From: Amaurobius ferox
Taxonomy: Eukaryota; Arthropoda; Arachnida; Araneae; Amaurobiidae
Length of the DNA: 64,000 nt
Direction of reading: 5' to 3'
Assembly: GCA_951213105.1 (NCBI GenBank)
Contig: OX578152.1
Span: forward strand, 69,108,727-69,172,726
In this document: piece after piece, positions 37,889 to 48,176 of the stretch
Layout: every line of letters begins with the position of its first letter
How positions within the stretch are numbered: position 1 is the first letter of the stretch
The notes under the pieces: generated by a model
Database searches by the model: none
What the model saw: only the letters and a program-made list of their open reading frames with translations
Told to the model about the DNA's origin: nothing
Program-made: the position numbers and the translations under genes

Positions 37889-38254
37889 TATTTCGCAACA
37901 AATTATTTTTAAAAACACTTACGGATGAATGAAGAACGTCAAGATTATCAAATAGTTATACAGTTTATCAAGGAAAGCTGTTATAAAGTTTACCAAAGTT
38001 ATGAATGGCACAATAACAACCAATATTAGTACTAAATTTCCTTTCAGTAAATAAACTCATAGTCCTAGTTGAGTACTGGAGGAATATGAAACCCGATTTC
38101 ATTCAAGACAGGAATACAACCAGTTTTGTTATTGTAAACATTTTAAGAAATAAAATAGAACGGAATCTCTTCTGTTCTGTAAGCTGTTAACATTACACAT
38201 ATTTCGAAGAAAAGTAACAGATAAAGTATAACAGCACTATGTATATGTGCTAGT
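37889..38254. other. AT-rich spacer
   Basis: No gene or repeat boundary recognised. Confidence 0.5.
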
Positions 38255-39876
38255 TACTTTCCTTATATACATAGTATAATGTATAAGGAAAGCATTGTGA
38301 CGCGGTCGAAAATTCGAATTCGAGTTTTCGACGGGAGAGCACGTTTCAAGCATCCCTGATCACGAATCGAAAATTTTCGAGGTGATGCCTGTGTGTATGT
38401 GTGTGGAGACGATATCTCACGAATGAATAGAGCGATTTGAATGAAATTTGATACAAAAATTACAATCCGTGAATACTGGAATTCTATTGTTTTTATATGC
38501 AATCGAATGTTCAGAATCCCACTAAATTTACGAGTGAAATTTTGAAATAAACATCAAAAATTCAAAACCTTTAATAAAATTACGCAAATAGACATTCCTT
38601 ATGTAATTTTTCCTTAGGAAACAATTAACATAAACTTTAGAACGTTAGTATGAACCGTTCTCGAGATATTGCACATTTTCCAAATAAATTTATCAAAAAA
38701 TACCATAAATTAAAAAAAATATTAACTGTTGCGAAACATGTTCCCTTTTCATATGTAATATCATGCGATAAATTTGGTGACATTATTCTCGTGGATCTAG
38801 CTCGTTCCATTCATGAGAAAAGATACTTTGGGTAATACTTTTGTATTTAGACGTAAACAGTCATTTATCTGCTGTAAGAATAACTTATTTCTACGTCCAT
38901 AACGCTTGGCGATATTTTGGCGACGAATTTGGCGGAACGTTGCCAACTTGGCGACTTTTTAAAATGTTGCTAAATTAACGAAAATCTCGCCAAATGGATA
39001 AAAATGACGTCAAATCAATGAAAATTGCGACTAATTGGCAAACATTCAATATTTTGGAAAGAATGTAATAATCTATGAGTAACCTTATGAGTATCTAAGA
39101 ATAACCAATTTTTCCGTCCGTAACGTTTGGATAAAATTCTGGTGACGAATTTTTCGGAATAACTCCAACTTGGTGACTTTTTAAATGTTGTCAAATTGAC
39201 GAAAATGTCACGTAATTGATAAAAATTCGCCAAATTGATGAAACAGACGTCGCCAACTTGGGGTCTATTTTAATGTTGCCGAAGTTGCAAAAATGTCGCC
39301 AAATTGATAAAAGTGACGTCAAATGGGAAATTAAATTTTGCAAATTTTGATTTCTGTCCATATGACGGGCATACCTTCTAGTATATAAGAAATTCCCTCC
39401 TTTCCGTTTGTTTGTAGCTCTTAGTAATGCATTTGGCGAACTTGCCGAACAATCTAGCGAAGCATAGTCAACTTGGCGATATTTCTCTCCAGATTGACGA
39501 AAATATCGCCAAATTGCAAAAATGACGCTAAATTAATGAAACTGACGCCTAACTGGTGAATTAATTATTAAAATATTTTAATGTATGGACTATATCGCTT
39601 ATTAAGGATGCTATAAATATTGATAATTGTTTATTTAGAGTTGCGCGAAATATTATTTAATTGGGTACTTTGAGATAGTTTTACATGTTGTCATCCAGAA
39701 AATCGCCATATGTACAATTTAACACTAAAAACACAGTACCGTGGATCTTATACATTAATTTTTGACTGTAAAAGAAGTAAATGCATTATATAAATTTTTC
39801 TTATATAATGTAATGCATTTATATATGCATTGCATTATATAAGGAAAGTCATGTGCTGCCCACATCAGATTTTTTT
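38255..39876 (+). mobile_element. Hairpin-ended repeat, family A, long variant (copy A3)
   Basis: It has the A-type hairpin and blocks, then repeated gene-free modules with GCCAAATTG/AATGACG motifs (about 39020-39560). An extra block near 39600-39770 is shared with copy A5. It ends in the usual GGAAAGTCATGTGCTGCCCA and right end. At 1.6 kb it is the longest A copy and may show a fuller progenitor structure. Confidence 0.75.
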
Positions 39877-39964
39877 AGAATGATGTGTTGTGGCGTGTAG
39901 GGCTGTCATTACCTCAAACCTTTGACTTCTCTTGGTTCTACTGTCCGAGCTCGATACCGACATA

Positions 39965-40160
39965 ATATTTTGATGTGGGCAATACACGACTTCCCCTACC
40001 ATAATACAATTGCTTTACTTCTTTCAATACGAAATAATGTTAGACGAGATTTCCACGACGCAATGATTTTAACGTTGAAAAGTTCACTGACACTTTGCGC
40101 TATTCTGGATGACAACATGTAAAAGTATTTGAAAGTACCGAATACACTTATATTTCACGC
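39965..40160 (-). mobile_element. Inverted fragment of the family A long variant
   Basis: It begins on the plus strand with TTTTGATGTGGGCAATACAC (inverse of the right end). It continues with the inverse of the A3/A5-specific block, including GATGACAACATGTAAAAGTA. Confidence 0.6.
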
Positions 40161-40203
40161 AACCCAAATTGAGATTCCGACTTGAGTGGAAGTGCTAGAT
40201 TAT

Positions 40204-41177
40204 TACTTTCCTTATATACATAATGTATAAGGAAAGTATTGTGACGGGGTCGAAAATTCGAATTCGAGTTTTCGAAGAGAGAGCACATTTCAAGCATCTC
40301 TGATCACGAATCAAACATTTTTGAAGTGATGTCTGTGTGTGTGGGTGTGTGTGTGTGAAAGTATGTGTGTGTGTGTGTGAAAGTATGTGTGTGTGTGTGT
40401 CAGTGAGTCTGTGGAGACGATTACTGACGAAGGAATGGACCGATTTCAACGAAATTTGGTACAAAAATCGCAATCGTAAACGCTGGAAGCCTATTGTTTT
40501 TATATGCAATCTAATGTTCAGAACCCCCCTAAATTTTCGAGTGAAATTTTGAAAAAATCGTCAAAAAATCAAAACCGCGAATAAAGTTACGCAAATAGTC
40601 ATTTCTTATGTAATTTTTCATTAGAAAACGATTGACATAAATTTTAGAACGCTAACATGAACCGTTCTCGAGATATTGCACATTTTTCAAAATAATTATC
40701 AAAAAGTCATAAAATAAAAAGAAAATATTTCCTATTGAGAAACATGTTCACTTTTCATATGCAATATGATGTGATAAATTTGGCGACATCATTCTCGTGG
40801 ATCTAGCTCGTTCCAATCATGAAGAAAGATAGTTTGAGTAATACTTTTGTATTTGAACGCCTATCTATAGTCATTTATCTGCTGTAAGAATAACTTATTT
40901 CTTCGTCCATAACGCTTGGCGAGATTTTGGCGACGGATTTGGCGGAATGTCGCCAACTTAGCGAGTTTTTCAAATGTTGCCAAATTAACGAAAATCTCGC
41001 CAAATGGATAAAAACGACGCTACATCAATGAAAATGACGACTCATTGAAGAAAATTCAATATCTTGGAAAGAATATAAGTATCTACTATAAGAATAACCT
41101 TTTTTTTTAACTGTAAAAGTAGTAAATTCATTGCATTATATAAGGAAAGTCATGTGTTGCCCACATCAGATTTTTTT
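40204..41177 (+). mobile_element. Hairpin-ended repeat, family A (copy A4)
   Basis: Complete copy: hairpin 40204-40240, GT microsatellite about 40331-40400, GGCGAGATTTTGGCGACGGA block and intact right end. Its end lies about 225 bp upstream of the gypsy element. Confidence 0.9.
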
Positions 41178-41401
41178 GAAACGTTGTAAAGGTTGCACTG
41201 CCAAGTTACTCTGTGCGGGCCATCGAGGTAGTATTATATGGAGAGAGCTTAAGGGTTGCAATCATCGTCAAAGATAACGGCAGGTGTTGTACGGACGAAT
41301 TTCCAGAGAACGCGTTTCTCCCCACTGTGACCCTATACATTTCAATGGCAATTTCACACCGTGAGCGTACTCGAGAAATATAAATGGTAAAATAATGAAT
41401 G

Positions 41402-42933
41402 TGTTGGGTTGCTTTAGAATTTAGGTAATTTGGAGATTTGAAAATTTACTTTTATTTCTTTTTCCCTGGCTCAATATTCTTAATTTGGTAATATTTAAAT
41501 AATATTTATTGGCTTTTTCATTTATTCTTTAATTAGAATATTTTTAATCTTCTAAATTAATTTTCTTTATAATATTCTTAGTTAAAAATGTTCCATTCCT
41601 TAAATTAATATTACTTTTGATTTGCAAATTTTAGAAATTATTTATTTATTTGATTCCCCTTAAAATTCCCTTTAATTTGATATCCCATTTTCCCATTTTT
41701 GGTTAGAAATTCCGTTTGTTCTTCAGTTTCAAGTTATTTCCATGTCTCACTGCAATTCAAAAATTTCAGTTGCGGCCATTTTCGGAATTCTGTTTTGCGG
41801 GCTTTTTACTGCGATTAATAACGCCACCTAAGCGTTTTCGCGCCTCTTTGGAATTCGTAATTTTTTTTAATTGGTTCGCGTTTTTACGGATCGTCTGCTC
41901 TCGGAATTATGAGTATTATTTTGGCAATTCTAATTTCGGTAAGCGAATTTTAATTGCTGCCGTTTATCTAAACTCGCCCTTTTGCCGCACATATAAATAC
42001 GCGCGTAGAACTTTTCAGTTTGAGTTTTTTGTTGAAATCCTTCGTCGGTGTTAGCGCGAGAAGCGCGTTGTTTATTTTCGAATGGAACTTATGTTCCACG
42101 CGAGCTTTTAATGGAACGTTAAGTTCCTCGCGTTATTCTTTTTTTTCATTAGTTGTTTTAATTTAAATTATGCATTTTTCAAGCTTTTATCGTGGAATTC
42201 GCGACGTAACTCTCCAGAAAAGTACGTGGTGAAATTCCTTATGCGAGCTGCGTGAACGTAGTTTCTGACGAGGACGGCCGTTCTAAAAAGATCCGAGTGT
42301 TCCAGAAGTAGCTGTTAGGTCTGATCTCCTGAGTACTGATGTTTTTCAAGAAAATGCTGAAGCCTCTCCTGTTTCAAGTTTGGTGATTTCCAGTAAACCA
42401 GTTTTTCCAAAATCTGTGCAGCTCCAAAGATTGGAACTTCCCCCCCCCCCCCCTTGTCTGATGGCCCATCCGGGTGAATACACATGTTTTATTTAAACTC
42501 TTAATTTCTTTAATTCTGAATATGATTTCTTAATATTTTTGAAATGCATTTAATCAAAATTTATTCTGTAAATTTAAAATTCTAAACTTTATTCTGAGAG
42601 CAAATTTCTAAACCTTCATAAATTTTTAAGAGCCTGGGTTAAATTCTAAAATTATTTAAATTTAATATTTTTGTTAATGATTTTTTGATGGGATTTAAAA
42701 TAGATTGTTTTGAGTAAAGTTTTTATGTTAATTCCTTAATTTTAACTAAGTTGATAAAATTCTAATGTTAATTCTTCCTGAGTTGCCTGCCTGTGAGCAG
42801 TGTTTTTGTATTTGTTAATTTGAATTAATTTGAAGTACTATTTAATAAACTAATTTTCTTTAAACTAAATATTATGTCTTCATTTATCCTTTTTTAAACA
42901 CAGCAGGTTTTATTCTATCTGTCAAACACAACA
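41402..42933 (+). repeat. 5' LTR
   Basis: It begins TGTTGGGTTG and ends CACAACA, with inverted TGTTG/CAACA termini. A TATA-like TATAAATA lies at 41993-42000, after which a run of CG dinucleotides (ACGCGCG, TTAGCGCGAGAAGCGCG) stands out in the AT-rich surroundings. An AATAAA signal is at 42844-42849. A C tract of about 14 lies near 42440-42453. Confidence 0.97.
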
Positions 42934-42940
42934 GTAGTTT

Positions 42941-42950
42941 TGGTGCCGTG
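42941..42950 (+). promoter_or_regulatory. Primer-binding site, probably tRNA-His
   Basis: TGGTGCCGTG lies 7 nt after the LTR end. It is complementary to the 3' end (CACGGCA plus CCA) of eukaryotic tRNA-His, from memory of that tRNA. The match is 10 nt and then weakens. Confidence 0.65.
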
Positions 42951-43023
42951 TACCAGTCTAGAAATTGCTCTCATGTTTTATAATATTTATTAGTAGTATT
43001 AAACTTTCAATTGTATTGCAATT

Positions 43024-44466
43024 ATGGATGATGTTAGAGAAAGTAACTGTATGTATATTTCTGTATTTGGATCAGACGAAACTGGAGATGGCTCTAAAGA
43101 TAAGCCTTTTGAAACTTTATTATATGCAATGTTCTCTGTTGGTAAAGAGCCATTTCCTTCATTTCTCACAAATTCAAACGATGGTAAAGATTGGGATTTA
43201 ATTCCCAGAAGTCAGGTTGCTAGTACCAAGAAAACTTGGTTATCCTTACTGGAAAGAAATTTACCCTCTAAAATAAACATTGAGGCAACCTCTGATAATG
43301 TAAATTCTGTTTGTAACAAAAATATTGATTCAAATGTTAATAGTAAACAATATGACTTAAATGAACAGGGATTAAAAATAGATTCTTCTAAATGTAATGT
43401 AATGAGTAATTTTAAAACAGTCTCTTCAATAGGAGACTTTTTAGATTCAATCCCAGTGTTTTCAGGAGAGGAATCTGGCCTCCCATTAGAGGATTACATA
43501 GATAGGATTAAAATGTTAGCCGACCATGCAAATTGGTCAGAGTCAGACAAGGTCTTAGTTTTAAAGTTAAAACTGTCAGGCATAGCTGCAAGATTTATTA
43601 GAGATAATCCTAAGTTAAAAGAAGAGAAATCTTTCTCTCAAATTCTTAAAGCTTTACGCGACAGATTTTCCTCAATAGAATGTTTACACAGTAACTTGAG
43701 AGCATTTTTGCAAAGTTATCAGAGACCAAATGAATCTGTGCGTCAGTTTGCTGCCAGAGTTGAGGCTTCCTCATATAAAACTGTTTCACCTGCCTTACTG
43801 AATGACAGAGTGGCAAACCAGCAAAGACTTGATGTCTTGTGCTCGGTTTTCATTGAAGGCTTGAAGCCTCATTTCAAACGGCTAATCCTACCTCAAAACC
43901 ACAAGAGTTTTGACTCTGCAAAAAGGCATGCTGTGGCAGAGGAAGAGGTGTGGAGCAAGCAACATGGGGATGACCCCCAATATGTAATGAGTCTTGGTGA
44001 ATCTGAAAATAAGCAGCTCCATGATGAGCTTAAGAGAAATAGAATGGAGGTAGAGAACCTCACTAAAAGGCTTGCTGAGTTGCAAACTCAGATTAACACC
44101 AAACCACAGCTGCCTCAAACTAGAGTGACAAAGGATAGCCGAAGGTGTTTTTCATGTGGTCTATTAGGTCACATAAGTGTGGATTGTAGGAAATTTCCTC
44201 AATCACACAGGTTCAACAGAAATTCTAGGTCTCTACCTACTCGAATGTATCAACAACCTTTTTATTTTCCACAACCTACACAAATCAATCCATATAATTT
44301 TCCACAACAAACGCAGGGATTTCAACAACCTACTCAATTTTTTTACCATCAGCCAAATCAAAACTTTCAGCCTGACATTAATGAAACTAAACCTAAAATG
44401 AGTTACAACACTTTTTATACACCTAGGAGTGATAAAAATGACAGTGAAAAACAGAATTTAAACTAA
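43024..44466 (+). CDS. gag: Gag polyprotein with an N-terminal AsnRS UNE-N-like domain
   Basis: 480 residues; structural protein of the retrotransposon particle. Residues 10-72 carry GSDETGDG (16-23), KDKPF (25-29), VGKEPFP (39-45), W57-x-x-I60, SQ (63-64) and KK-x-W (69-72). In that order and spacing this is the conserved core of the N-terminal appended (UNE-N) domain of eukaryotic cytosolic asparaginyl-tRNA synthetase, not a normal Gag feature. A low-complexity Asn/Lys linker follows. Residues about 127-330 look like a gypsy capsid region (VFSGEESGLPLEDYIDRI, then LKLKLSGIAARF). A coiled-coil-like stretch precedes the CCHC zinc knuckle C375-x2-C378-x4-H383-x4-C388, which binds RNA. The tail is rich in Gln, Asn, Pro and Phe. 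The start is the first ATG, 90 nt after the LTR. The stop directly follows the frameshift heptamer. Confidence 0.92.
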   Translation: MDDVRESNCMYISVFGSDETGDGSKDKPFETLLYAMFSVGKEPFPSFLTNSNDGKDWDLIPRSQVASTKKTWLSLLERNLPSKINIEATSDNVNSVCNKNIDSNVNSKQYDLNEQGLKIDSSKCNVMSNFKTVSSIGDFLDSIPVFSGEESGLPLEDYIDRIKMLADHANWSESDKVLVLKLKLSGIAARFIRDNPKLKEEKSFSQILKALRDRFSSIECLHSNLRAFLQSYQRPNESVRQFAARVEASSYKTVSPALLNDRVANQQRLDVLCSVFIEGLKPHFKRLILPQNHKSFDSAKRHAVAEEEVWSKQHGDDPQYVMSLGESENKQLHDELKRNRMEVENLTKRLAELQTQINTKPQLPQTRVTKDSRRCFSCGLLGHISVDCRKFPQSHRFNRNSRSLPTRMYQQPFYFPQPTQINPYNFPQQTQGFQQPTQFFYHQPNQNFQPDINETKPKMSYNTFYTPRSDKNDSEKQNLN

Positions 44467-47400
44467 GTAAGGGTGAAGGGAGTTTTCACTCCAACTTACC
44501 TTCTGAGGCCCTTGGGGTGTTACCAGTGGTGCAAAATTCAAATTTGATTTCATTACAGAATTTGTCTCTACCAGTGATTTCTGGTATGATAAATAATGTT
44601 GATATTCCTATACTTATTGATTCTGGTGCTTCTATTAATGTGTTGTTTACAAATGTATTATCTCATTTAAATATACCTGACAGTCAATTAACTAAATGTA
44701 ATATAAATTTAAAAGGCATCTCTAGTGATATTATAAAAGTTTCCAAAAAATTAAATATTAATTTAAATTTAAATAACAAAATATTTAATGTTGATTTTTA
44801 TATTATGGACTGTGATTCTTGTAATTATTCAGCAATACTTGGTGTGAAATTTTTAAAGGGTTATAAGATGTCAATAGATTTTAGTAATAATGTTTTATAC
44901 AATAATATTGTAACTGTGCCTTTTGCAATTAAGGATGAATCTGTACCATTTTCATTATCTAATGCAACTCAATTCTTTAATAATTATGAAATTAACAGAG
45001 AAAATACTTTGAATTCTGAAAAATATAGGGATAATTTGTGCTATGCACTTAGGAAATACACAATTCCTCCTCTATCGGAGGCTTTCATACAACTAAAATT
45101 AAAAGAGATTGTTAAATTTAATTCACCTACTGTGATGATTGAGCCTTTAAACAACAGTAAAATTCTGGTCGCTAGATCAGTAAATAATGTATCTAGATCT
45201 AATATATATAATGTAAAAGTATTGAATTTGTCAACTGATGAGTTGCACATAAATAAGCATTCAAATTTAGCAAAAATTGTTCCTATCACAGTAGTATCTT
45301 CCTTTTCAGTTAACAATATTACTGAGTCAAGTGCAGAGAGTGGTGATAATTTTGATGTTTGGGGAGGAAATTTTGATCTTTCACACTTAGACTATAATGA
45401 AAAAAGACAAATAGAGAGTTTAATTAATGATTATAAGCATATTTTTGCTAATTCTATTCCAGATTTAAAGGGGTGTGATACAGTTTTTCATAACATTAAC
45501 TTAAAAGATGATATTCCTGTTAAACAGAAACCTTATAGAGTTCCTTATCATGTAAGAGATGAATTAGATAGACAAATTAATGAGCTTCTTGAAAATGACA
45601 TTATACAAGAAAGTGATTCACCATTCTCCGCACCTGTACTGTTTGTTAAAAAGGCAGATGGAACATTAAGATTAGTAACAGATTTTAGAAAATTAAATGA
45701 TAAAACTATTGATGATATTTTTCCACTGCCAAATATCACTGAATTGATTGATAGTTTAAGTGGTGCGAAATATTTTTCTACATTAGACTTAACATCTGGA
45801 TTTTATCAAATGAAATTGCACCCAGACGACACACACAAATATGGCTTTTCTACACCTTTTGGCCACTATGAATGGAAAAGAGTCCCTTTTGGTTTGAAAA
45901 ATGCCCCCAGCTCCTTTCAACGACTTATGTCCATCGTCCTAGCTAAACTTTCCCCTTTACAAATTTCTATTTACATAGATGATATTGTTATTGCATCTAG
46001 AACCTTTGAGGAACACTTAATGAAATTAAAGGTAGTATTTGATAGATTATCTCAACATAAATTATGTTTAAAGCCAAGTAAATGCAATTTTTTTAAATCT
46101 TCAATAAATTATTTGGGTTTTCAAGTTTCTGAAGGTATTGTCCAGCCTGACCCCTCAAATTTAAAAACTGTTAAAAATTTTCAAAAACCCACCTCTAAAA
46201 AACAAATTCGCCAATTTTTAGGATTAACTGGTTTCTACAGAAAATTTATTGAAAATTACTCCTTAAAAGCTCTTCCCTTAACTAATTTAACTAAGCAAAA
46301 TATTAAATTCTCTTGGACCCCTGAAGCAGAAAATTCTTATCAAACCTTAAAATCCGAATTACTTAAAGAACCCATTTTACATCTCCCTGATTTTTCAAAA
46401 CCGTTTTCGGTATGTACCGATGCATCAAATTTTGCTCTTGGAGCAGTTCTCTGTCAAGAAGGAGAGGATGGATTTTTGCACCCTATTGCTTATGCTAGTA
46501 AAAAACTAAAAGATGCAGAAATAAACTATAGCACAGTCGAGAAAGAGACTTTAGGAGTTGTCTGGGCAACATCCTATTTTAAGCAATACCTTTTGGGAAA
46601 ACATTTTACTGTTTATTGTGATCAGGCCTCCCTTTCAAATGTTTTGAAATTAAAAGACCCCACTTCTAGGATAGCACGGTGGATAATGTCCATGACCCAG
46701 TTTAATTACAAAATTATTCATAAACCTGGTCGCCTAAATTTAACAGCTGATTATCTATCTAGATGTGTAAATAATGTAACAGTAAACACTATAGACTTGG
46801 ATGTTGATACAAACCTTCTTTTAAGAGTACGTAATTCTCAAAATTCTGACCCTAATTGTATAAGAATTGGCTCATGCTTAGATAAAAATATTGACCCATT
46901 CCCTAAAAATTTAATGTTTTTCTTAAAAGATGATGTATTATATTGTACTAATAGGAAACCTAAATTAAAATATCAAAGAAAAGAGCGTATTGTTGTTCCA
47001 CAAAATTTGATCTCTGATATTCTAAATTATTGTCATGATTCGATCACTGCAGGACATGGTGGTTTTAGAAGGACTTTGAGGAAAAATCAGCAACACTTTT
47101 ATTGGCCTAGGATGTATGTTCAAATTTTAAATTATGTTAAGAGTTGTCCTGATTGTTTACAGAAAAGAGGATTTAAACAAAAGCAAAAAGCTCCTTTACA
47201 GAGGTTTCCAAATTCTACTTACCCTATGGAAAGAATAGCTATGGATTGTATTGGCCCCATGCCTCTAACTTACTCTGGCAATAAGTACATACTGGTGATT
47301 ACGGACTATTTTACTCGTTGGCCAGAAGCTTATGCTATCCCCAATATTAAATCTGAAACTATTTTAAATTGTTTAGAAAACTTCTTTTCTCTTCATGGTG

Positions 47401-48176
47401 TGCCAAAACACATTATCACTGACAAAGGATCTAATTTCATTTCGAATGCTGCCATGAAGTTGTATGAAAAATTAGGTATTGAAAAACATACCACTACTAG
47501 CTATCACCCACAATCAGATGGAGTTTGCGAGCGTTTAAACAGTAAAATAATTAACACACTTAGTCATTTAGTGTCTGAAACACAAGAGGATTGGGATCGA
47601 CATTTATCTTTTGCCTTGCTGGCCCACCGAACTTCAATCCATTCCTCGACTGGTGAGTCTCCAGCTAATCTTCTCTATGGTAGAGAATTAATTTTGCCAC
47701 ATCATCTTCTTTTTAATTTAAATGAACAAAATTTTACCACTGTTAGTGACTATAGTCAGGATTTGGCAATTCGTATGAAAAAATCTTTTGAAATAGTAAA
47801 GAAGAACTTACTTAAAGCAGCTAAAACACAAGAGACATACAGAAATAAGTCTGCTGTTTTAAAAGATATAAAAGTTGGAGATTTAGTATATTTATACATT
47901 CCTGTTTTTCCAAGAAGACATTGTAAGAAACTCTCCAAACTTAATAAAGGTCCTTTTAAAGTTATACAAAAAACATCTAATGTAAACTTTAAAATTCAAC
48001 ATGTAAATGACACACGAAATATTCAGTTGGTGCACATTGACAGATTAACAAAAATTCCAGAAAGAGATTCTGTGTTCTTTTTTTGTGCACAATCTGATAA
48101 TTCAGCAAGTAATACATCTCATGAGAATGATATAATTCCAACACAAAGATATAATTTACGACAAAGGAAAAACTAG
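44448..48176 (+). CDS. pol: Pol polyprotein (protease, reverse transcriptase, RNase H, integrase)
   Basis: The frame has no ATG near its beginning and is expected to be made as Gag-Pol by -1 frameshifting at 44457-44463. Residues are counted here from the GTG at 44517. Aspartic protease: DSGA 35-38. Reverse transcriptase: LDLTSGFYQ 423-431 and the YIDD active site 486-489. RNase H: TDAS 634-637, with DYLSR 745-749 at its end. Integrase: zinc-binding H840, H847, C877, C880, catalytic D910, D969, E1005 (35 residues between the last two), then a GPF-containing C-terminal region, no chromodomain, ending RYNLRQRKN. The domain order is Ty3/gypsy. No stops or frameshifts were seen and all catalytic residues are present, so the element may be active. 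Confidence 0.96.
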   Translation, partial: KTEFKLSKGEGSFHSNLPSEALGVLPVVQNSNLISLQNLSLPVISGMINNVDIPILIDSGASINVLFTNVLSHLNIPDSQLTKCNINLKGISSDIIKVSKKLNINLNLNNKIFNVDFYIMDCDSCNYSAILGVKFLKGYKMSIDFSNNVLYNNIVTVPFAIKDESVPFSLSNATQFFNNYEINRENTLNSEKYRDNLCYALRKYTIPPLSEAFIQLKLKEIVKFNSPTVMIEPLNNSKILVARSVNNVSRSNIYNVKVLNLSTDELHINKHSNLAKIVPITVVSSFSVNNITESSAESGDNFDVWGGNFDLSHLDYNEKRQIESLINDYKHIFANSIPDLKGCDTVFHNINLKDDIPVKQKPYRVPYHVRDELDRQINELLENDIIQESDSPFSAPVLFVKKADGTLRLVTDFRKLNDKTIDDIFPLPNITELIDSLSGAKYFSTLDLTSGFYQMKLHPDDTHKYGFSTPFGHYEWKRVPFGLKNAPSSFQRLMSIVLAKLSPLQISIYIDDIVIASRTFEEHLMKLKVVFDRLSQHKLCLKPSKCNFFKSSINYLGFQVSEGIVQPDPSNLKTVKNFQKPTSKKQIRQFLGLTGFYRKFIENYSLKALPLTNLTKQNIKFSWTPEAENSYQTLKSELLKEPILHLPDFSKPFSVCTDASNFALGAVLCQEGEDGFLHPIAYASKKLKDAEINYSTVEKETLGVVWATSYFKQYLLGKHFTVYCDQASLSNVLKLKDPTSRIARWIMSMTQFNYKIIHKPGRLNLTADYLSRCVNNVTVNTIDLDVDTNLLLRVRNSQNSDPNCIRIGSCLDKNIDPFPKNLMFFLKDDVLYCTNRKPKLKYQRKERIVVPQNLISDILNYCHDSITAGHGGFRRTLRKNQQHFYWPRMYVQILNYVKSCPDCLQKRGFKQKQKAPLQRFPNSTYPMERIAMDCIGPMPLTYSGNKYILVITDYFTRWPEAYAIPNIKSETILNCLENFFSLHGVPKHIITDKGSNFISNAAMKLYEKLGIEKHTTTSYHPQSDGVCERLNSKIINTLSHLVSETQEDWDRHLSFALLAHRTSIHSSTGESPANLLYGRELILPHHLLFNLNEQNFTTVSDYSQDLAIRMKKSFEIVKKNLLKAAKTQETYRNKSAVLKDIKVGDLVYLYIPVFPRRHCKKLSKLNKGPFKVIQKTSNVNFKIQHVNDTRNIQLVHIDRLTKIPERDSVFFFCAQSDNSASNTSHENDIIPTQRYNLRQRKN
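44457..44463 (+). promoter_or_regulatory. -1 ribosomal frameshift site TTTAAAC
   Basis: The heptamer is in the correct phase (AAT TTA AAC then TAA stop in gag). A -1 slip leads into the pol frame, which is open from 44448. Downstream RNA can fold: GTAAG (44467-44471) with CTTAC, GTGAA with TTCAC, and AAGGG with CCCTT near 44509-44513, allowing a stem-loop or pseudoknot. TTTAAAC is among the most efficient known slippery sequences. Confidence 0.85.

Noticed and set aside
41184..41260. Possible relic of the 53.4-kb LTR family next to the gypsy element (TTGTAAAGGT motif)
   Set aside because: Similarity is limited to about 10 bp plus scattered matches.
41716..42054. 112-codon open frame in the 5' LTR
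   Set aside because: No recognisable domain; the matching 3' LTR frame is altered, and it overlaps the LTR promoter region.
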